From Coniferiporia sulphurascens (lineage: Eukaryota; Basidiomycota; Agaricomycetes; Hymenochaetales; Hymenochaetaceae): 64,000 nt of DNA. Location of the stretch: contig NBBA01000016.1 of the NCBI GenBank assembly GCA_002794785.1, positions 620,001 through 684,000 on the forward strand, in the 5' to 3' direction. Below are positions 23,534 through 36,711 of the stretch, piece after piece. The first letter of the stretch is position 1, and each line of letters opens with the position of its first letter. Both the position numbers and the translations under genes were made by a program. The notes under the pieces are model-generated. The model saw only the letters and a list, made by a program, of their open reading frames with translations. It did not search any database and was not told where the DNA came from.

Positions 23534-26413
23534 GGTGGTGGTTGCAAGCCGAGAGTCAATAAGTGAAGTAATAGTACACTTCAATTAATGTGATCCTTGA
23601 AAGCAAATCTCATGATCGTCGCGTGGCGAAGATAAGCTTAGCCTTCACTCCGCCTCTTCGATCCGCGTTTCTACCGAGAATATTTTTCTTACTATTTATC
23701 ACCCTACAACTTGAACTATTCGTACACATCGTAGCTAACATTTATAACAAATGAAGAAACTTGTGCTCTACCAGGCCGAGCTGTGCGAGCCGGAGTCACA
23801 TATACATCGCGCTTCTTGTTTATCGGGACAAATAGTCGTGTCTACTGTCTACTAATCTTCGGGGCACTTGAAACATGGCTCTGAAGACGTCGTGTCTACG
23901 TAGGTCTCCGGAGGCATTCTCCTGGTCATAGGATGAGCACGAGACTACCTTTCGTTTTAATATCCCAGAAATTACTCACGCTCCTATACATGTCCTTCCG
24001 CAATCGGGACCGCAGGGTGTACGCGGGGGGCCGTGCGCTGCAGACAGGCGACAGCCTACTCTACGTCCGCAGTCGATCTGTTGAAATATTGTAAGTTAGA
24101 ATGGCGCCCAGCCGAGCCTAGTATGTACTCACGAGTTGTCCCTCGCTATTGGGGTACGAGTGGCCACACGCGTATGACGTGTAAGGGACCTTTCTGTGGC
24201 ACATTGTCTTTATTTCTGTCAGACAATGATCAGTTTCAACAATAGCATAAAGGCCCGGGAAGACTCACAGAAGATTGTGCAGTAGCCTGCGCTTGTATAT
24301 CTGAGGTGGGGGTGTAGAAGCTAGTCAAGGACCGATACCGCTCATCCCAGACGAGTGTCTCGCTTTTATGCCCGGGGCGCGGGCTATTGTTTTGGTTTGT
24401 AGTGAGAACGGACAAGCGACCGCACATCATGCAAAGAAGATAAGTGAAACGAAGTCACTTACGGGTCGGTAGAAGTACGTGTCATGGATTGTGGGACTCT
24501 GACGCACTCCGTCCGGCGTCAAGGTTTACACGATTGACGATAGCTTCAGCGCAAAAACTTTAACGGAGCAAGATGGAAGATGAAAGATATTAAGATAAAG
24601 ATCTGATAGCAATATCGAGGTAGAGTTGAAGTGATCACCCGTTCTCCCGAGTCGCAGCTATACCTTGCGCAAGCGGAACGGTTCATATCAGCTTTCGTTC
24701 GGGTCACGGAGCTTGTAAATTAAGAAAGAGCGTTTCAGCCTCCGAAATCCCGGACTCACAAAGAGGGGTATAGGAGGTTTGGGCTATGAGGGACTTTCGC
24801 ACACGAGGACAACTGAAAAGAAAGTCTTGATGCACGTTCCGAGACCGAGCTGGCCTGATCGTTTTGGCCGAAGTTTCAGGATTAAAAGCACTAATGCTGA
24901 GCTAGAAATAAGATTACATCATGAATTCTGTGCGACACGCGTACGCACGAAATGAGTTCTCAGCACTGCTCCTAGCAAGCGAAGATGAGAGGAAAGGAAC
25001 GAAAAATGAGAGTTCGAGTTACGTAAAGGAAGGAAATTGACTTATTCTTGGATTACGTCTTTGTTCGGGTTGTGTCTTCCCTTCAGGATTCTTTCGATTT
25101 GTTTGCCATGATTTTTTTTTGAATCCAGATGTGCGTTCATCCTGTAGATGCATCGGAAGCGCCCTGTGAACCGTCAGCTGATTTTCATATAATTTTCCCA
25201 CCTTTAATTCATTATCTCACAGGACAAACAAGCACCGGGCCGATTTTCCCCTACAGGCTACCCCAGACGCCAGACCGAAACGCATGCAGCTTCCCACCAC
25301 TCAAGAAATCCCGGTTTTCCCGCCTTGAACCTCATTGAGGCACCGCGCAACTAAAGGCCCTAGTTTCAGACGTTTAAACGCCCTTAAGGACGACAAATTA
25401 CCTAAAGATAGAAAGTTATTGGCACACGTGTCCCAAAGACTCTAGGGAGTTTCCCCCGTGCTACAATCATACTTCAGAACCAATGGGCTATCAGGAGGGC
25501 TGCAAACGACTCATCCGCTCGTAGCGCACGTGAAGACCCAAAACTTCGGCCCTCTGTACCAAGACGATCGCTCACGACCTTACTCATCAATCTCGTCGCG
25601 TTTTCCATCATGCTTCTGAAAATTTCAGATATTTTTCTCCTTGGCGTCAACACAGCGATTTCCTCCTGATTTGCTTATCGATATTTATTGGATGTGGCTA
25701 TCGAAGACGATTTCTGTTACCCTGATTTTAGCCTGCACGAGTAAATCCCCCGTTAGCAAATATACACAAGACAATGCTCAAGTCCTCCCACATTGCGACC
25801 TTCTTTTGGGTTCTCCAGACGTGGTCCGTCCACGCGCCGGTAAATGCCCTTTACCTCCTCGGCAAAGTGCAGACGGCGATTTTTCCGGCCTTCGTTAACT
25901 TGTGGGTATGAAAGCGTTTGTCAGCGAGCAACTCTCCTCATATGAGTTTCCCCGGACCACCGTGTACCACGTTCACACGTCATTTTCGTCTCCCCTGTGT
26001 ATACGAAACCGCGAGCTTTGCCTCCGTTTACAAAGTGTACGGTGCTGAAACCTAAGATGGGATGAAAATACGTTTCCGACTTGCGCGAGAAAACTTTGAC
26101 GGGACCGTTGCTTCCCGCCAAGGTATACGAGCCTCAGTGTTCAATCACCATCTTCCTATCGATACAAACGCGTGCCAGGCGCTGCTTCTTCTCCTGCAGT
26201 TCTGTGCTCAATGTCCGTCATGTGTCCCCTTCCATTGCCTTCAAGGCTGACTATTTTTTGCTCAGGGGTGGGCCTTCCTGCCTTATTGGCCCTCTGCCAG
26301 CGACAGACGCCTTCTAAATGGCCAATTGGCGTTTGTCAGCGAGTGCGACTTACCTGCTCAATGCCCCATGCCTTATATCGTAGACATCATGTCCATCGTC
26401 TTTAATAAATTCA
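23534..26413. other. Gene-poor 2.9-kb spacer between URC4 and HIS2
   Basis: No frame on either strand shows a domain, consistent codon pattern or plausible exon chain. Short frames near 24033, 25129, 25641 and 26081 are treated as chance. The stretch next to 23533 should include the URC4 promoter. I found no tRNA, snRNA or terminal repeats by eye. It could hide a non-coding RNA. Confidence 0.5.
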
Positions 26414-27637
26414 TTAATTTGTATCGAGACATCCCTTCTCCCTCCAAAACTCGTGCAGCCACCATACCCCCTCGAGCCTAGCGGCCTTCATGCATCTCCC
26501 TCCTAACCCCACCCCCACTTGCTCCGTTCTCTGCAAATACCACAGTTCCTTGATGCCGACGTCCCTAAGATATTTATAAAGTCTGCTATAGTTGAGACCA
26601 ACGGCATGAGGTCCGTGACTATCGTCAGATATGGTAAATCTACCTCCGAATTGTAAAACGAGCTAAAGGGGTAGAGTTAATGAACGAATGAGCGGATGAT
26701 AAGTCTGCGAGTTATTGCTCTCGATCAATCGGATAGCTGGCAGGCTTCTGCGTGTGGGAGAAAACGGAAGCATCAAAGGTCAAACTCACCTTGACGACAT
26801 CTTTGCCGGGATAGGCAGTCTCCCAACCCTTTCTGAAGGCAGCAGCATTAAACTCGAAGATGGCCCCGTAACCACATGCATAGAGGATGTTCCGCTTCAG
26901 TTTCTCCCAGGCACCAGGAAAATCCCGAAAATTTAGCTGCGGATCGTAGAGGCGACACAGGTCCATGTGACCGATTACCTCCGGCCGGAGCTCTGTGAGC
27001 AGCTCATATTGGCAATCAAGATAGCGGTTGAGCAGCAACGCTATGGGCGAAGTTCCTGCAGAAGCGCTAGCGTCGGTGCTGAGACTGTTTTTGGCACGCT
27101 CGAATGTGGGTCTGTCAAAATCGATGGGGATCTCATTAACATGGTGTACAGATCCGACGAGGTACTCGATCTTCCCAGCATGCCTCTCGAGGAGCGCGGC
27201 AAGTGCGCGCACATCGGCAGGCGTGATAAACTCGGTTTCGGCACCAACAAGCAGTGTGATACGCGAGGAGTAACGGTCCTTTAGCCGGTGTGCCTCCTCC
27301 ACGAATTCATCAAACTGTGCTTCTAACTCGTGCAAGCTGGTGCCCTCCTGATGTGCATCCGCGAACAGAAAAGGGGAGGAGAAGAGAGAGAATAAAATAA
27401 AAGGGAGAAGACAAAGAAGACAACAAACACAAAAGGGCGTTGAGTCGGGAGCTGCTGTTAGTCGCAGGTTTTACGCACCTCTTCTGGGTATCGATCTTCT
27501 AGACGATAGCGAGGGACATGCTCTGTGAGCCCGTACACGACAAAATTTTGGCGTATCGCCTCGAGAACGACTTCTTCTAGCGTCCCCGAAGCGTGCTTGC
27601 AGAATTGTCCTGAGTGTGAGTGATGACTGAAGGGCAT
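26414..27637 (-). CDS. HIS2: Histidinol-phosphatase, PHP-domain type
   Basis: Three exons (27637-27479, 27347-26790, 26662-26414) join in phase to 321 residues, the normal size. The enzyme dephosphorylates histidinol phosphate, the penultimate part of histidine synthesis. PHP metal-binding motifs are in order: HSHSGQFCKHA at the N-terminus, GLTEHVPRY, GAETEFIT, YLVGSVHHVNEIPIDF, EVIGHMDLCRLYDP, FEFNAAAFRKGW and the final TISDDSHGPHAVG. The His and Asp metal ligands at these sites are all present. The start at 27637 places HSHS four residues in, as usual for the family. No neighbouring histidine gene is present. Confidence 0.94.
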
Positions 27638-29907
27638 GTTCAGATTGTCCTTTAGAGATTGTGTTTCTGATTGTATGTTGTAGAAAAGTACAATTTCATC
27701 TCTTTTTGAGGAAGGACCGCTTGTATTGGCGATAAGTGAAGAAAGTCGGGTTTACGAATGCCGATCTCAAGTAAATCAAAACCTAGTCTCATTATAGTAA
27801 TGACCAACTACATCGGGTCATTGTCGCCTGCTTCCCAGGGCCGGCTCCTCCCATTTTGGAGGATGGAAAGGGGTGAGCGGGTAAAGACTACGAATATTCA
27901 TCTGAGTGGAGAGTTAACGAGATTGAAAGAACCCTGGGGTCCTTGTAATAGCTGACACCGCATTTGGCAAAACGACACGCTTTGGTGTCATCTCGATAGT
28001 ACAGTGGACTCTATTGAGCTGAATCAGGCTCGCCATTGACCCCTCCTTATTCGGAGGAAGGGCAGAAGAGCGGGGGAGACTGGAAGTGACCAGCGTGAGG
28101 TCAAGCGCATCAGAAGAGTAGTCGTACAGGCATTTGGGACGGTCGGACCATTTTCACGACGTGTAGCATACCTGAGATTGCTTGTCCACGCGAACAGCGT
28201 TCCCCCGGGAGACCGTTCAACGAATTATGAGGCGTCTATAGCCGACATCAACGGCCGCTCTTCTAGTGGTAGAGGGCACACCAGTAGCATCGGAGGTCAG
28301 ATGACATGAGTTTTGAGGCAACACACGCTGAGATGGCGGTGAGACCAAGATGCCAGAAGACAGTCGAAGTACGATAGCTCCGAAAGATTAGCTTTTTTTG
28401 GAGCCCAAAGGCCCACCGAAGAGTACGGGGGGGTCACCTGTGAGTGTGCCGTCCTCATTTGGCAGGTCGATGGATGTGTTGGTGGCGGAAGCCAAAATTC
28501 TCTGAGGCTCCGCCAGGCTGGATGGTCAGTGAGATGCCGATGGAGAGCTTCCAATGACGGATATTTGTATGCAGAGATTTATCGAAAGTTTGGACTGACG
28601 CATGAGTGTCATAAAATTACCGAAATAACTGCTGAACGGCGAAAACATCTACACGTCATGACCTTATGCATTTTGAGGAAGATTGTGGTCAGAATTCGAT
28701 TCCTCACGATAGGTAACAATGCTCAGGGCGTTCACGCCAATCTCCCGGGAAACTTCCCCAACTGACTCTGCGAGAAAAAAAGAAGATAAATTTTCATCTA
28801 ATAGGTGACCTTGTTCACGCGCACCAGAGACAAATAACTCGCGATATGCCGGCATTCCGATAACATCGCATACCGGAGACAAACGCTATCAAGGCGAGAA
28901 ATTCCTGAGCAGATTAAGAATTGCGAGCGAAATGAGCTGTACTGTTGCCAGAGAAGTACTGCGTCACAGGTCAAGTGCTTAACGCGCCGCGGGTACAGCA
29001 CCCGGGGCCCTCAGTTCGTTTACGTGCGGAACCCTGGTGCACAAAGCTTGCCACCGGCCGTGCCCGAGAAGGAGCTATTGACTGCTGTGAAGACGTCCTT
29101 CTATCGGATACTCGAAGTTCAACAGTTTCTGATTGTGTGTGCCAGTGGTATTTCCGAACGACTTACGTTGATAAAGACCATCAGAACAGAGAAGAGAAAA
29201 AGTTAGCTGGCTGCAACACCTTGCTGTGAAGGTGAATAAAGGAAGGTTTGTCCTCCCCTTTGGAGGAACTTGAATTATCGCAACGATATGAAATCGATGA
29301 CGTGCTGCGCTGGGTCAGCACGTAAACACGCCATAGAATGAGATGCAAGTAAGATGCAAACACGTATACTCCTGATGACGGGTGAAGAAGGAAAATGTCA
29401 GTCTTGAATGTCGATTGAATCCACCCCTCCAACCCACTTCTTAATAGAATTCGAAGTCGTTTTGGAATTAGACCCGTGCCATTGTATCCGCGCAGTAGCC
29501 CTTCGGGCTTTCAGGACCGCCTTGCGGCAAAACCATTGTAATGTAAAAAAATGTTGAAACCTGATTTTGTACTCGGTTCGGATCGAGGCACGTCATTTCT
29601 TCCGGCCCTCATAATCACGAGGAGACGATGAAGAATCCGTTTGATACAGACGACTTGGATCTGCAGTCCCTAACGAGAAAAGAATGAAGGACTCAAGGAG
29701 GTAGGGCCACAAGTGTGACACAGGTTTTGTTCGGCATTCGGATATTTTGCTTAGTATTTACGGTTCAACCTATACGATTAACGACACATCGATGCGAGTG
29801 CTCGAAAGACATAAAGTAGTTCAGCGTTCATTGTTCGTAATATATATCGGAGCTTACATCATAACCTATTACGCAAGATACCGTAGGGCAGCGGGAAGTA
29901 GCAACCG
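27638..29907. other. 2.3-kb spacer between HIS2 and the Spo7 gene
   Basis: No supported gene on either strand. Short frames near 28297, 28529, 28664 and 29181 have no domain. The first few hundred bases should contain the HIS2 promoter. A tRNA-like stretch near 28258 was checked and rejected. Confidence 0.5.
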
Positions 29908-31072
29908 TCATCCGAAGCTCTGGTCCCCAGACAGGAGGAAGCTGAAGCTTTCCTTCCTCGTCCTGTCTGGCGACAGACGTTGTGGGATAACCCCGGGAGG
30001 TGTCCCACTCCGGCTCCTCCCAGCACCTCCTCTAGGTCTCCCTAATGAGCCCGGCACGGGGCTGGATCGCCTAGATGAGCCTGGTGTGCTTTCCGTGCTC
30101 TCCGTGTCCGACCCGCGTCCGCGCGGTGTCGACGCAATGGAGTTCGTTGGGCTGTGCCCACGGATGTACGACGCGGGCTGAGGGGCGGCTCGCCCCGTCC
30201 AGTTCCATGGCCACACACGCCAACCCCACCACGTCTGCGCGATCGCATACGCTTCAACCGCCTCCCGCTTTCGTTCAAACCCGGCACGGTAGCGCTCGTA
30301 TGACTCGCGGAAGTTGCGGTCTACGCGTGAGGAGAAAATAAGTTCTCCTCTTGGGTTATTCGTAGGTGGGATGGGAGGGATGGGCACGCTCGTTCCGCGC
30401 TTACGTCGGCGATCAGGAGATGGAGGTTGGGGGGCCGATGTGTCTTCAGCGTTGTCACGATGGAATAAAAGCGACAGAGGGTTGACTGATAGGCGTGAAC
30501 GAAGGGATCGGTGTCGGACATTCAGGTACATGTTAAAACTTCGTAAAGCGCGATTCGCGTGCGGGACGTATCTGTTTACAGTACTTCTGAATAAGCGACC
30601 TAGTCCTTAGATTTTCCTGGCTCACCTATTGGCATATGCTATTTTTTCCCCGTATAGTCCACTAGCAAAGAACAGTACCAGCGTCGTAACTGCTACAAGG
30701 AGCAGACCTTTTGCGGCGTAGTGATGAAGCTCCACCGTTTGACCTCCACCATAGTCTTCAGGAAATGCTTTTCTCAAGACGACGTTGTATGGCAGAGCCA
30801 GAAACCGGGTCTGCAGAAAGACTTCAGACATCATGAAGATCATGACAGCCAGAAGCTGGACTAGAAAGACTTCCAAGAAGAGCGTCAGCCTAAGGATAGA
30901 ATACCAGGTCAGACGAAAAACACACACGCTGGTAGCGGGATTTCCTCCTCTTGAGAAGGGAAGCATTTGTTTTCAGCCTTTCCTCGAAAAGCAGGAGGTC
31001 ACGGTAAACCACATTCTCGCTCGGTGGATGGAACGAACTCCTTTGAGGCGGAGGTGTTCTCCTTGCGGCCAT
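29908..31072 (-). CDS. SPO7: Spo7-like regulatory subunit of the nuclear-envelope lipin phosphatase
   Basis: The N-terminus carries the family signature VVYRDLLLFEERLKTNASLL followed by basic KRRKSRYQ. Two hydrophobic segments follow (about 30885-30820 and 30690-30640 on the minus strand). Then comes ANRYVPHANRALRSFNMYLN, joined across a clear intron (30626 to 30571). A disordered Arg/Ser/Pro-rich tail runs to 29908. In yeast, Spo7 with Nem1 dephosphorylates the lipin Pah1 at the ER and nuclear envelope, controlling phospholipid versus storage-lipid synthesis; the same role is inferred here. The first intron is odd: the acceptor at 30894-30893 requires a phase-2 donor, leaving an intron of only about 34-38 nt. 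Either this is a very short intron or the sequence has a small error there. Confidence 0.85.
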
Positions 31073-31822
31073 GCATGAACAGGTTCCAGCTCTCTAGCTA
31101 TATGTCCTAGACAGGTCGAAAACCCAGAGCCTTTAGGAGTCCACGGGACGACCAAGACACGGCGGGGGGAGGAAGGCTGCAAAGGCAACCCGTTGTCCAA
31201 GCGTGTTGTCCAAGTTTGGAAGTCGCGTCTTCTAATTACTTATTAGTCGTATTACTTACTTACTAAAGCTGAAGAGTGGGCAGAACACTACTTTTTGGAT
31301 GCCATCAAGTTCAAATTAAGAAGGGAAATTAGTCCAGTGAACCTATCAAAAAAAAATGACTTTTTTTAATGGAGGTCTGTGCGATATTATAACCCGTAAT
31401 CATTGTTTTCTGTTTTCTTTCCGTTTGCGTGTCGCCCAAGCTGCCTTAACCGGAAGGCCATTTTTCAAATGTCAAGTCAGTACATCTTGAACTCGTCGTT
31501 ATGGGGGTTGTGGCATCTCTCTGTATGCGTTGAATGAATTCCCCCTCAATTCTTGCAAGAGCGGGCTCATTCTCAAGGCAGGAATAATCATGGAGTAATT
31601 TCTTTGACCGATTTGCTCGGCTATGAAGTTATCGGCGCCGTGGGAGCGGCCCGAAATGCGTACACGTTGCAGACGCGAGTTGGTTGGTGTATCAAGTCCA
31701 ACTGTTGCAGGCAACCTCGTGCCTTTCGCCTCTTCCCGCTCGACTCGACTGTCTCGCGCTTCGTGTGGAAAGGGGACGCGTTTTTCACGATATTTCTATT
31801 TCTATTTTGTGGGTTTCGGGAA
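31073..31822. other. Divergent intergenic region, Spo7 gene to signal-peptide gene
   Basis: 750 bases between divergent starts. Contains A- and T-runs near 31350-31370. No gene or repeat noticed. Confidence 0.55.
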
Positions 31823-33274
31823 ATGACGCTCACGATCTTGGCTTCCGTCTCATTGCTCGCGCTTGTCTCGTCTGCTCGTCCTCTGCCAAAGCCTGACGAA
31901 CATTGGAAGGGTTTGCAGCTGTGAGCCGACATGCTTTGTTCATTTTGCACGGGAGTGGTGCTAACATGAAACCCGGATAGGTCCGCCGAGTCTGGGGAGC
32001 CTACAGACATACAGCATGTCATTCAGACCGTCGTGAAGTCGCATGCAAGGTGACGAGAGTGCTCTTTCAATCAACCCTGTTATTCTGAAACAAAGCTTCC
32101 CTCAATCCTCTATGCTTATCCGTGTATCAGCGTTGATGAAGACTTGGTCAACGAAACCGATGTCCAGGTCCACATTGCTTCCGTCGAAGAGGTGCAGGCA
32201 TACCTCTCCGGTGCCGAGGACAACGCGATTAAAGCTCTCATACCCTTGACTGGGGAGGAGCTGCATTCACCTGACGAGAAGGAGCTTCACGACATTCTAA
32301 GCCGTCTGGAAAATGAACGGGGACGCGGGCCACCCGTTTCAGATGATTCATTAGACACTATGAGCATAGGCTCTCCTTCAAGCGCTTCATCTATTAAGGA
32401 GCTGCCCGTTGATGACATTGAAATCGATACCGCTGGTGCCAGCAGCCATCCGGGGCTCCTCGCCTCAAAACCCGTCGTGGTGATTGTCGCCTCCTGCGTC
32501 ATCTCGTTCTTAGCGCTATGCTGCGTCGCCGCATCACTCTACATCGCTGAGGTTCTCCGCAAAAGCGTCTTCCAATCACCAGCAGCGTGGGACATCCTTC
32601 CCCGGCTGGAAAAAGATGCCGTCGAGCGATCGGGTCAAACGGGCGGTGTGTCACATGTCTCCCGCGAAACTATCCAGGGCGCCGAGAAGATGCCGGGTGC
32701 CCTCACTGTTACGACACGTTTGCTGAAGACGCGCTCGTGCTCTTCTCTTCGCGAGAAAGAATTTGAAAAAGCGTCCACGGACGCCATGGACTCGGAGAAC
32801 GAGTTCGACGAGAAGTTCTTTGACGCGGAGCTGTCGGACATTGACAATTCCGATAGTCCAGGCAGTTCGTATGCCACGCCCACACCTGGCCCCGTTGGCC
32901 TCCCGCCTGCCCTTCCAACATTGGCTGCAGCTGTCGCAACGATTGCGGCTGTCGCAGCTGTGTCGGGCAACTCCGCACCAGAGATGATCGAGGCATCCGC
33001 TGGGGTGCGTCCTTCATGGTCGGTTCGTGCGACAGAAGCGAAGCTACCGACAGTCGAGCCTGCTCAGAGCCGCGCGGCGGTGCCGCACACGGGCGCACCG
33101 CGAGAGGGGCGACGTCGTGCGTACAACGCGATGCCCGAGCTGGACGCCGCGCTTGCGATGCAACTCCGTCCAGGTCTAGGTATCGGCGCGGACGCGGCGT
33201 GGCTCGTGCGCTTCGTGATGGCGCTCTTTGGCTGGTGCACCGTGCTGATGAGCGGCAACACTCGTCGGGGTTAA
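31823..33274 (+). CDS. Signal-peptide, single-pass membrane protein of unknown function
   Basis: Three exons (31823-31920, 31981-32049, 32131-33274) join in phase to 436 residues. The N-terminus is a clear signal peptide (MTLTILASVSLLALVSSARP). An acidic lumenal or extracellular region of about 140 residues follows, then one strong membrane segment (VVVIVASCVISFLALCCVAA). The cytoplasmic tail is rich in Ser, Asp and Glu, with an Ala/Val-rich stretch and a basic patch near the end. This predicts a type I membrane protein at the cell surface or in the secretory route. I do not recognise the family. Splice signals (GTGAGC, GTGACG and TAG/CAG acceptors) and phase all agree, so the gene is likely real. 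The second hydrophobic stretch near the C-terminus (LVRFVMALFGWCTVLM) could be another membrane segment. Confidence 0.75.
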
Positions 33275-34304
33275 TTGCCCGTCGACTGGTCTTATCGACT
33301 AATATTTTTCCGAAGGGGTGTCAATTCTGCTGAACGGCCTTTTGTACACCTCTAAGTTCTCAAAGAATGTGGTCTTGACCATTGACTCGTACAGATTTCA
33401 ATCACATAATCATGCATTCCTTCCAATATCAAGTTCATATTACGACTTTTCTTCAGTATACAACTCGATCAACAGGAACACAACCATCATTCCAGCTCAT
33501 CAACCATCGTACGCTTGCATACTTACCCTTTTATTCTTCACTTCACCCACCATTTTTCCTTCCATTTTTTGGTTATCACCACTAGCACACTTCAATCCAT
33601 TCTCGTACATACACAACTTATCAGACATTTCAGGCATTGTTTCCTCATTTTTCTGCCGCATTTCCTTACGCAACACATAGATGGCGATTTCGCTCACTCG
33701 TTACCTTTTCCAGTTTACGACTCAAGGGACTTCGGAACCTGCCATTACGCGCTTGTTGCACACATACCATGTAAATTAGTCGGTCAGTAGTACACTAGCG
33801 GCTTAGCCGCTTGAGTGTCGGTTTATCAATAACGTTTGTGGAGTATAGAGAGAAATAACTTGTGTGTGTGTAAGTTGTGTGGACGCTGTTCCATTTCTGC
33901 CGTAACTTGTCGCTAATTCTTTCTCGTCCCTCTTCATTAGCCTGTAGGTTCTCAAGTACTAATCTGAGTTTGTGTAATGTCACTCTGAAGTCATTGTCTG
34001 AATTATTATAAATCCGAGTCGAAATGATTGGAGCAGTCGCCACTCCTCCGAGACACCGCCGGTGCTTCGCCAAGTTGAGAAAAAAATAATCAATACTTGT
34101 CGAAATCACAGCTGCAAGTTTGCCGGTGGCACAAACCCAAAGGACTTCAACTTGACTCGCAAATTCATTAATTGTTCCGATTTGAACAGGCGCCCAGGTT
34201 GAAAAGACGCTCAGATTGAAAAACACGAGCGAATCAGCACTTCCGGATTTGCCGGATTTAAATTACGGTGAACCCGCACGACTTGAACTTAAGCTCGTGC
34301 ATTA
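33275..34304. other. Intergenic region before ETF-QO
   Basis: About 1 kb, T-rich on the plus strand in 33320-33700. No supported gene on either strand; the frame at 33795-34226 minus has no domain. Probably the 3' region of the previous gene and the promoter of the next. Confidence 0.55.
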
Positions 34305-36376
34305 ATGTCGTTGGCTCGCATTCGTCCCCGGCCACTGAGCCTGACGCGCTGTTTGCGTGTCCGACGACTGCACCAGACATCATTACGGCGAGAACGCCAG
34401 AAATTCGACCCGAGTCAGGTCGAGCGTGCGGAGGATGAGGTGGACGTGTGCATCGTCGGTGCAGGCCCCGCCGGGTTGAGCGCGGCCATTCGGCTCAAGC
34501 AACTTGAGCAGGAGAATGGGAGAGAGATACGAGTCGTCGTCCTCGAGAAGGGAAGTGAGGTCGGTGAGTGGCTCGCTACTGCTAGACATGCCGTTTGAAA
34601 GTTACTGACTCTATATACTAGGTGCTCACATCCTCTCTGGTGCTGTCATTGAGCCTCGAGCTCTGAATGAACTCCTACCAGACTGGAACCAACGAACAGA
34701 CCACCCCCTTACGCAGCCGGCGCTGTCGGATAGCATGCGCTTCCTCACCAGCAAACTGTCGATTCCTATCCCTCATCCTCCACAAATGAGCAACAAGGGA
34801 AACTACATTGTGTCTCTGTCGAGGTTCACCGCGTGGCTCGGAGCTATCGCAGAAGAGTTAGGCGTAGAAGTATACCCGGGTTTCGGTGGTGCACAGCTCA
34901 TCTACTCGGAGGACAAGAAAGCCGTGCAAGGGGTCATCACAAATGACGTCGGCTTGGACCGAGAGTCCCGCATGAAAGACTCCTTCGAGCCCGGAATGGC
35001 CTTCAAAGCAAAGTTGACCCTCCTTGCCGAGGGTGCACATGGGTCGCTGTCCAAGGGCGCGATCAAGCACTTTGACCTGCGTAAGGATGCGGACCCGCAG
35101 ACGTACGGCATGGGCGTCAAGGAGGTCTGGCGCGTTGATCCCTCTCAGTACCGCCCAGGCGAAGTCGTGCACACGCTCGGCTGGCCGCTTGACTGGCGCA
35201 CGTACGGCGGTGGTTGGATATATCACATGGACGGCGGCCTCGTCTCACTTGGGCTCGTCATCGGACTCGACTACGCGAACCCTCATCTATCGCCGTTCCG
35301 CGAGCTCCAGCGTATGAAGCACCACCCTGCCTTCGCACGGCTCCTTGCTGGTGGTGAGCGCATAGCATACGGTGGCCGTGTGCTTAACGAGGGCGGCCTG
35401 CAATCCATTCCGCGTCTCGCGTTCCCCGGTGGTGCGCTCGTCGGCTGTGCGGCCGGCTTCGTTAACATCGCCAAAATTAAGGGCACGCACAACGCAATGA
35501 AGAGCGGCATGCTCGCGGCTGAGTCTGCATTCGCCGCGATTGACGCTGCGGGCGAGGGTGAGAGCTCGGAGCCGCTTGATATGGGTCCGTATGACGCTGC
35601 GCTGCGGAGCAGCTGGGTATGGGAGGACCTCAAGGAGGTGCGCAATTTACGGCCTAGCTTCAATACACCCCTCGGGATCTTTGGCGGCATCGCGTACTCC
35701 GGCATCGACAGTTTACTCCTGAAGGGCCGGACGCCATGGACCTTCCGCAACACAGCCAAAATGACAGACGCACAACACACCCGGCGTGCAAGGTACGTCC
35801 CGCCCGCGCTACCCCTCACTCTTTCCACTTAGCGTCACCCTGACACTGAAACTTGTATAACAGCGAATGCAAACCCATAGATTACCCGCCCCCGCAGCCG
35901 CCCCTCTCGAGTGACATCCTCACCGCCGTCGCGCTCACCGGCACGAACCATGCTGAGGACCAGCCCGTGCATTTGCGCCTGCCACCCGGCGAGGCGGTAC
36001 GTGCCGCGCACGTCAAGGCGAACGCGGGCGAGTTCGCGGGCCTCCTCGCCCGGGCATGTCCGGCAGCTGTGTACGAGTATGTCGGCGACGAGGGTCCGGA
36101 CGGTACGGAGGAGCGCGGCGGGCACGGAGGGAAGAAGTTCGTGATTAATTCGCAGGTATGTGTTCAGGTTCCCTTCTGGTCGTCGTGAATGTGTTCGCTG
36201 AGCCAATTTGTTCTTGGTAGAATTGCATCCATTGCAAATTGTGCGATGTAAAAGTACCCACTCAGGATATTAACTGGACGGTGCCAGAGGGCGGGGGAGG
36301 CCCGAAGTACAGTGAGTGTTTTCTTAGTCTTGTACTTGTTATGACCTGAACTCCCTTTCCCGCAGCTGTAACGTAA
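34305..36376 (+). CDS. CIR2: Electron transfer flavoprotein-ubiquinone oxidoreductase (ETF-QO), mitochondrial
   Basis: Five exons (34305-34563, 34622-35792, 35864-36155, 36221-36311, 36366-36376) join in phase to 607 residues, close to the family norm of about 600-620. A presequence rich in Arg, Ser and Leu is followed by the FAD-binding fold [18 protein letters not shown], the [14 protein letters not shown] stretch, the [10 protein letters not shown] core, and [20 protein letters not shown]. The four cysteines of the [4Fe-4S] cluster are one in [10 protein letters not shown] and three in [13 protein letters not shown], which sits across an intron junction. The enzyme passes electrons from ETF (fatty-acid and amino-acid oxidation) to ubiquinone in the inner membrane. 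The last coding exon has only 11 bases (TVT and stop), an easy exon to miss. Confidence 0.97.
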
Positions 36377-36711
36377 TTCGATTTACAATCGCTCGCCTCA
36401 GGCAGTACAAAAAGAATTTGATAGACAAATAATACTGTCACGAGTGCGAACCGGAGTTCAGGTTATATGCAGCATCCGGGAACGTGAAACACGCAGGAAT
36501 CATTTGGCAAACTTTTCTGCATCATCATAATATCCAAAGAGGGATACACATTATAAAGTGCATAAAGGTTACGCGCGCCCGAGGGAACAAGGGATGATAT
36601 ATTATATGAGAAATAGTAAAGATATGGCAAGCAAACAAGTCTCTCTAATGTGGTGAAGGCTTCGCACCTAGTTTCCGGAGATGAGTAAGGGCGCAACGAG
36701 TGGTACAACAA
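36377..36711. other. Convergent 3' region of ETF-QO and ferredoxin
   Basis: 335 bases between two tail-to-tail stops; no ORF or repeat of note. Confidence 0.6.

Noticed and set aside
25129..26405. Short plus-strand frames in the URC4-HIS2 spacer
   Set aside because: No domain, no consistent splice chain, overlapping frames in several phases.
28255..28320. tRNA-like stretch with TAGTGGTAGAGG
   Set aside because: It resembles an A box, but no GGTTCGA-type B box or acceptor-stem pairing follows at the right distance.
33318..34226. Frames on both strands before ETF-QO
   Set aside because: T-rich, hydrophobic by composition only, no supporting signals.
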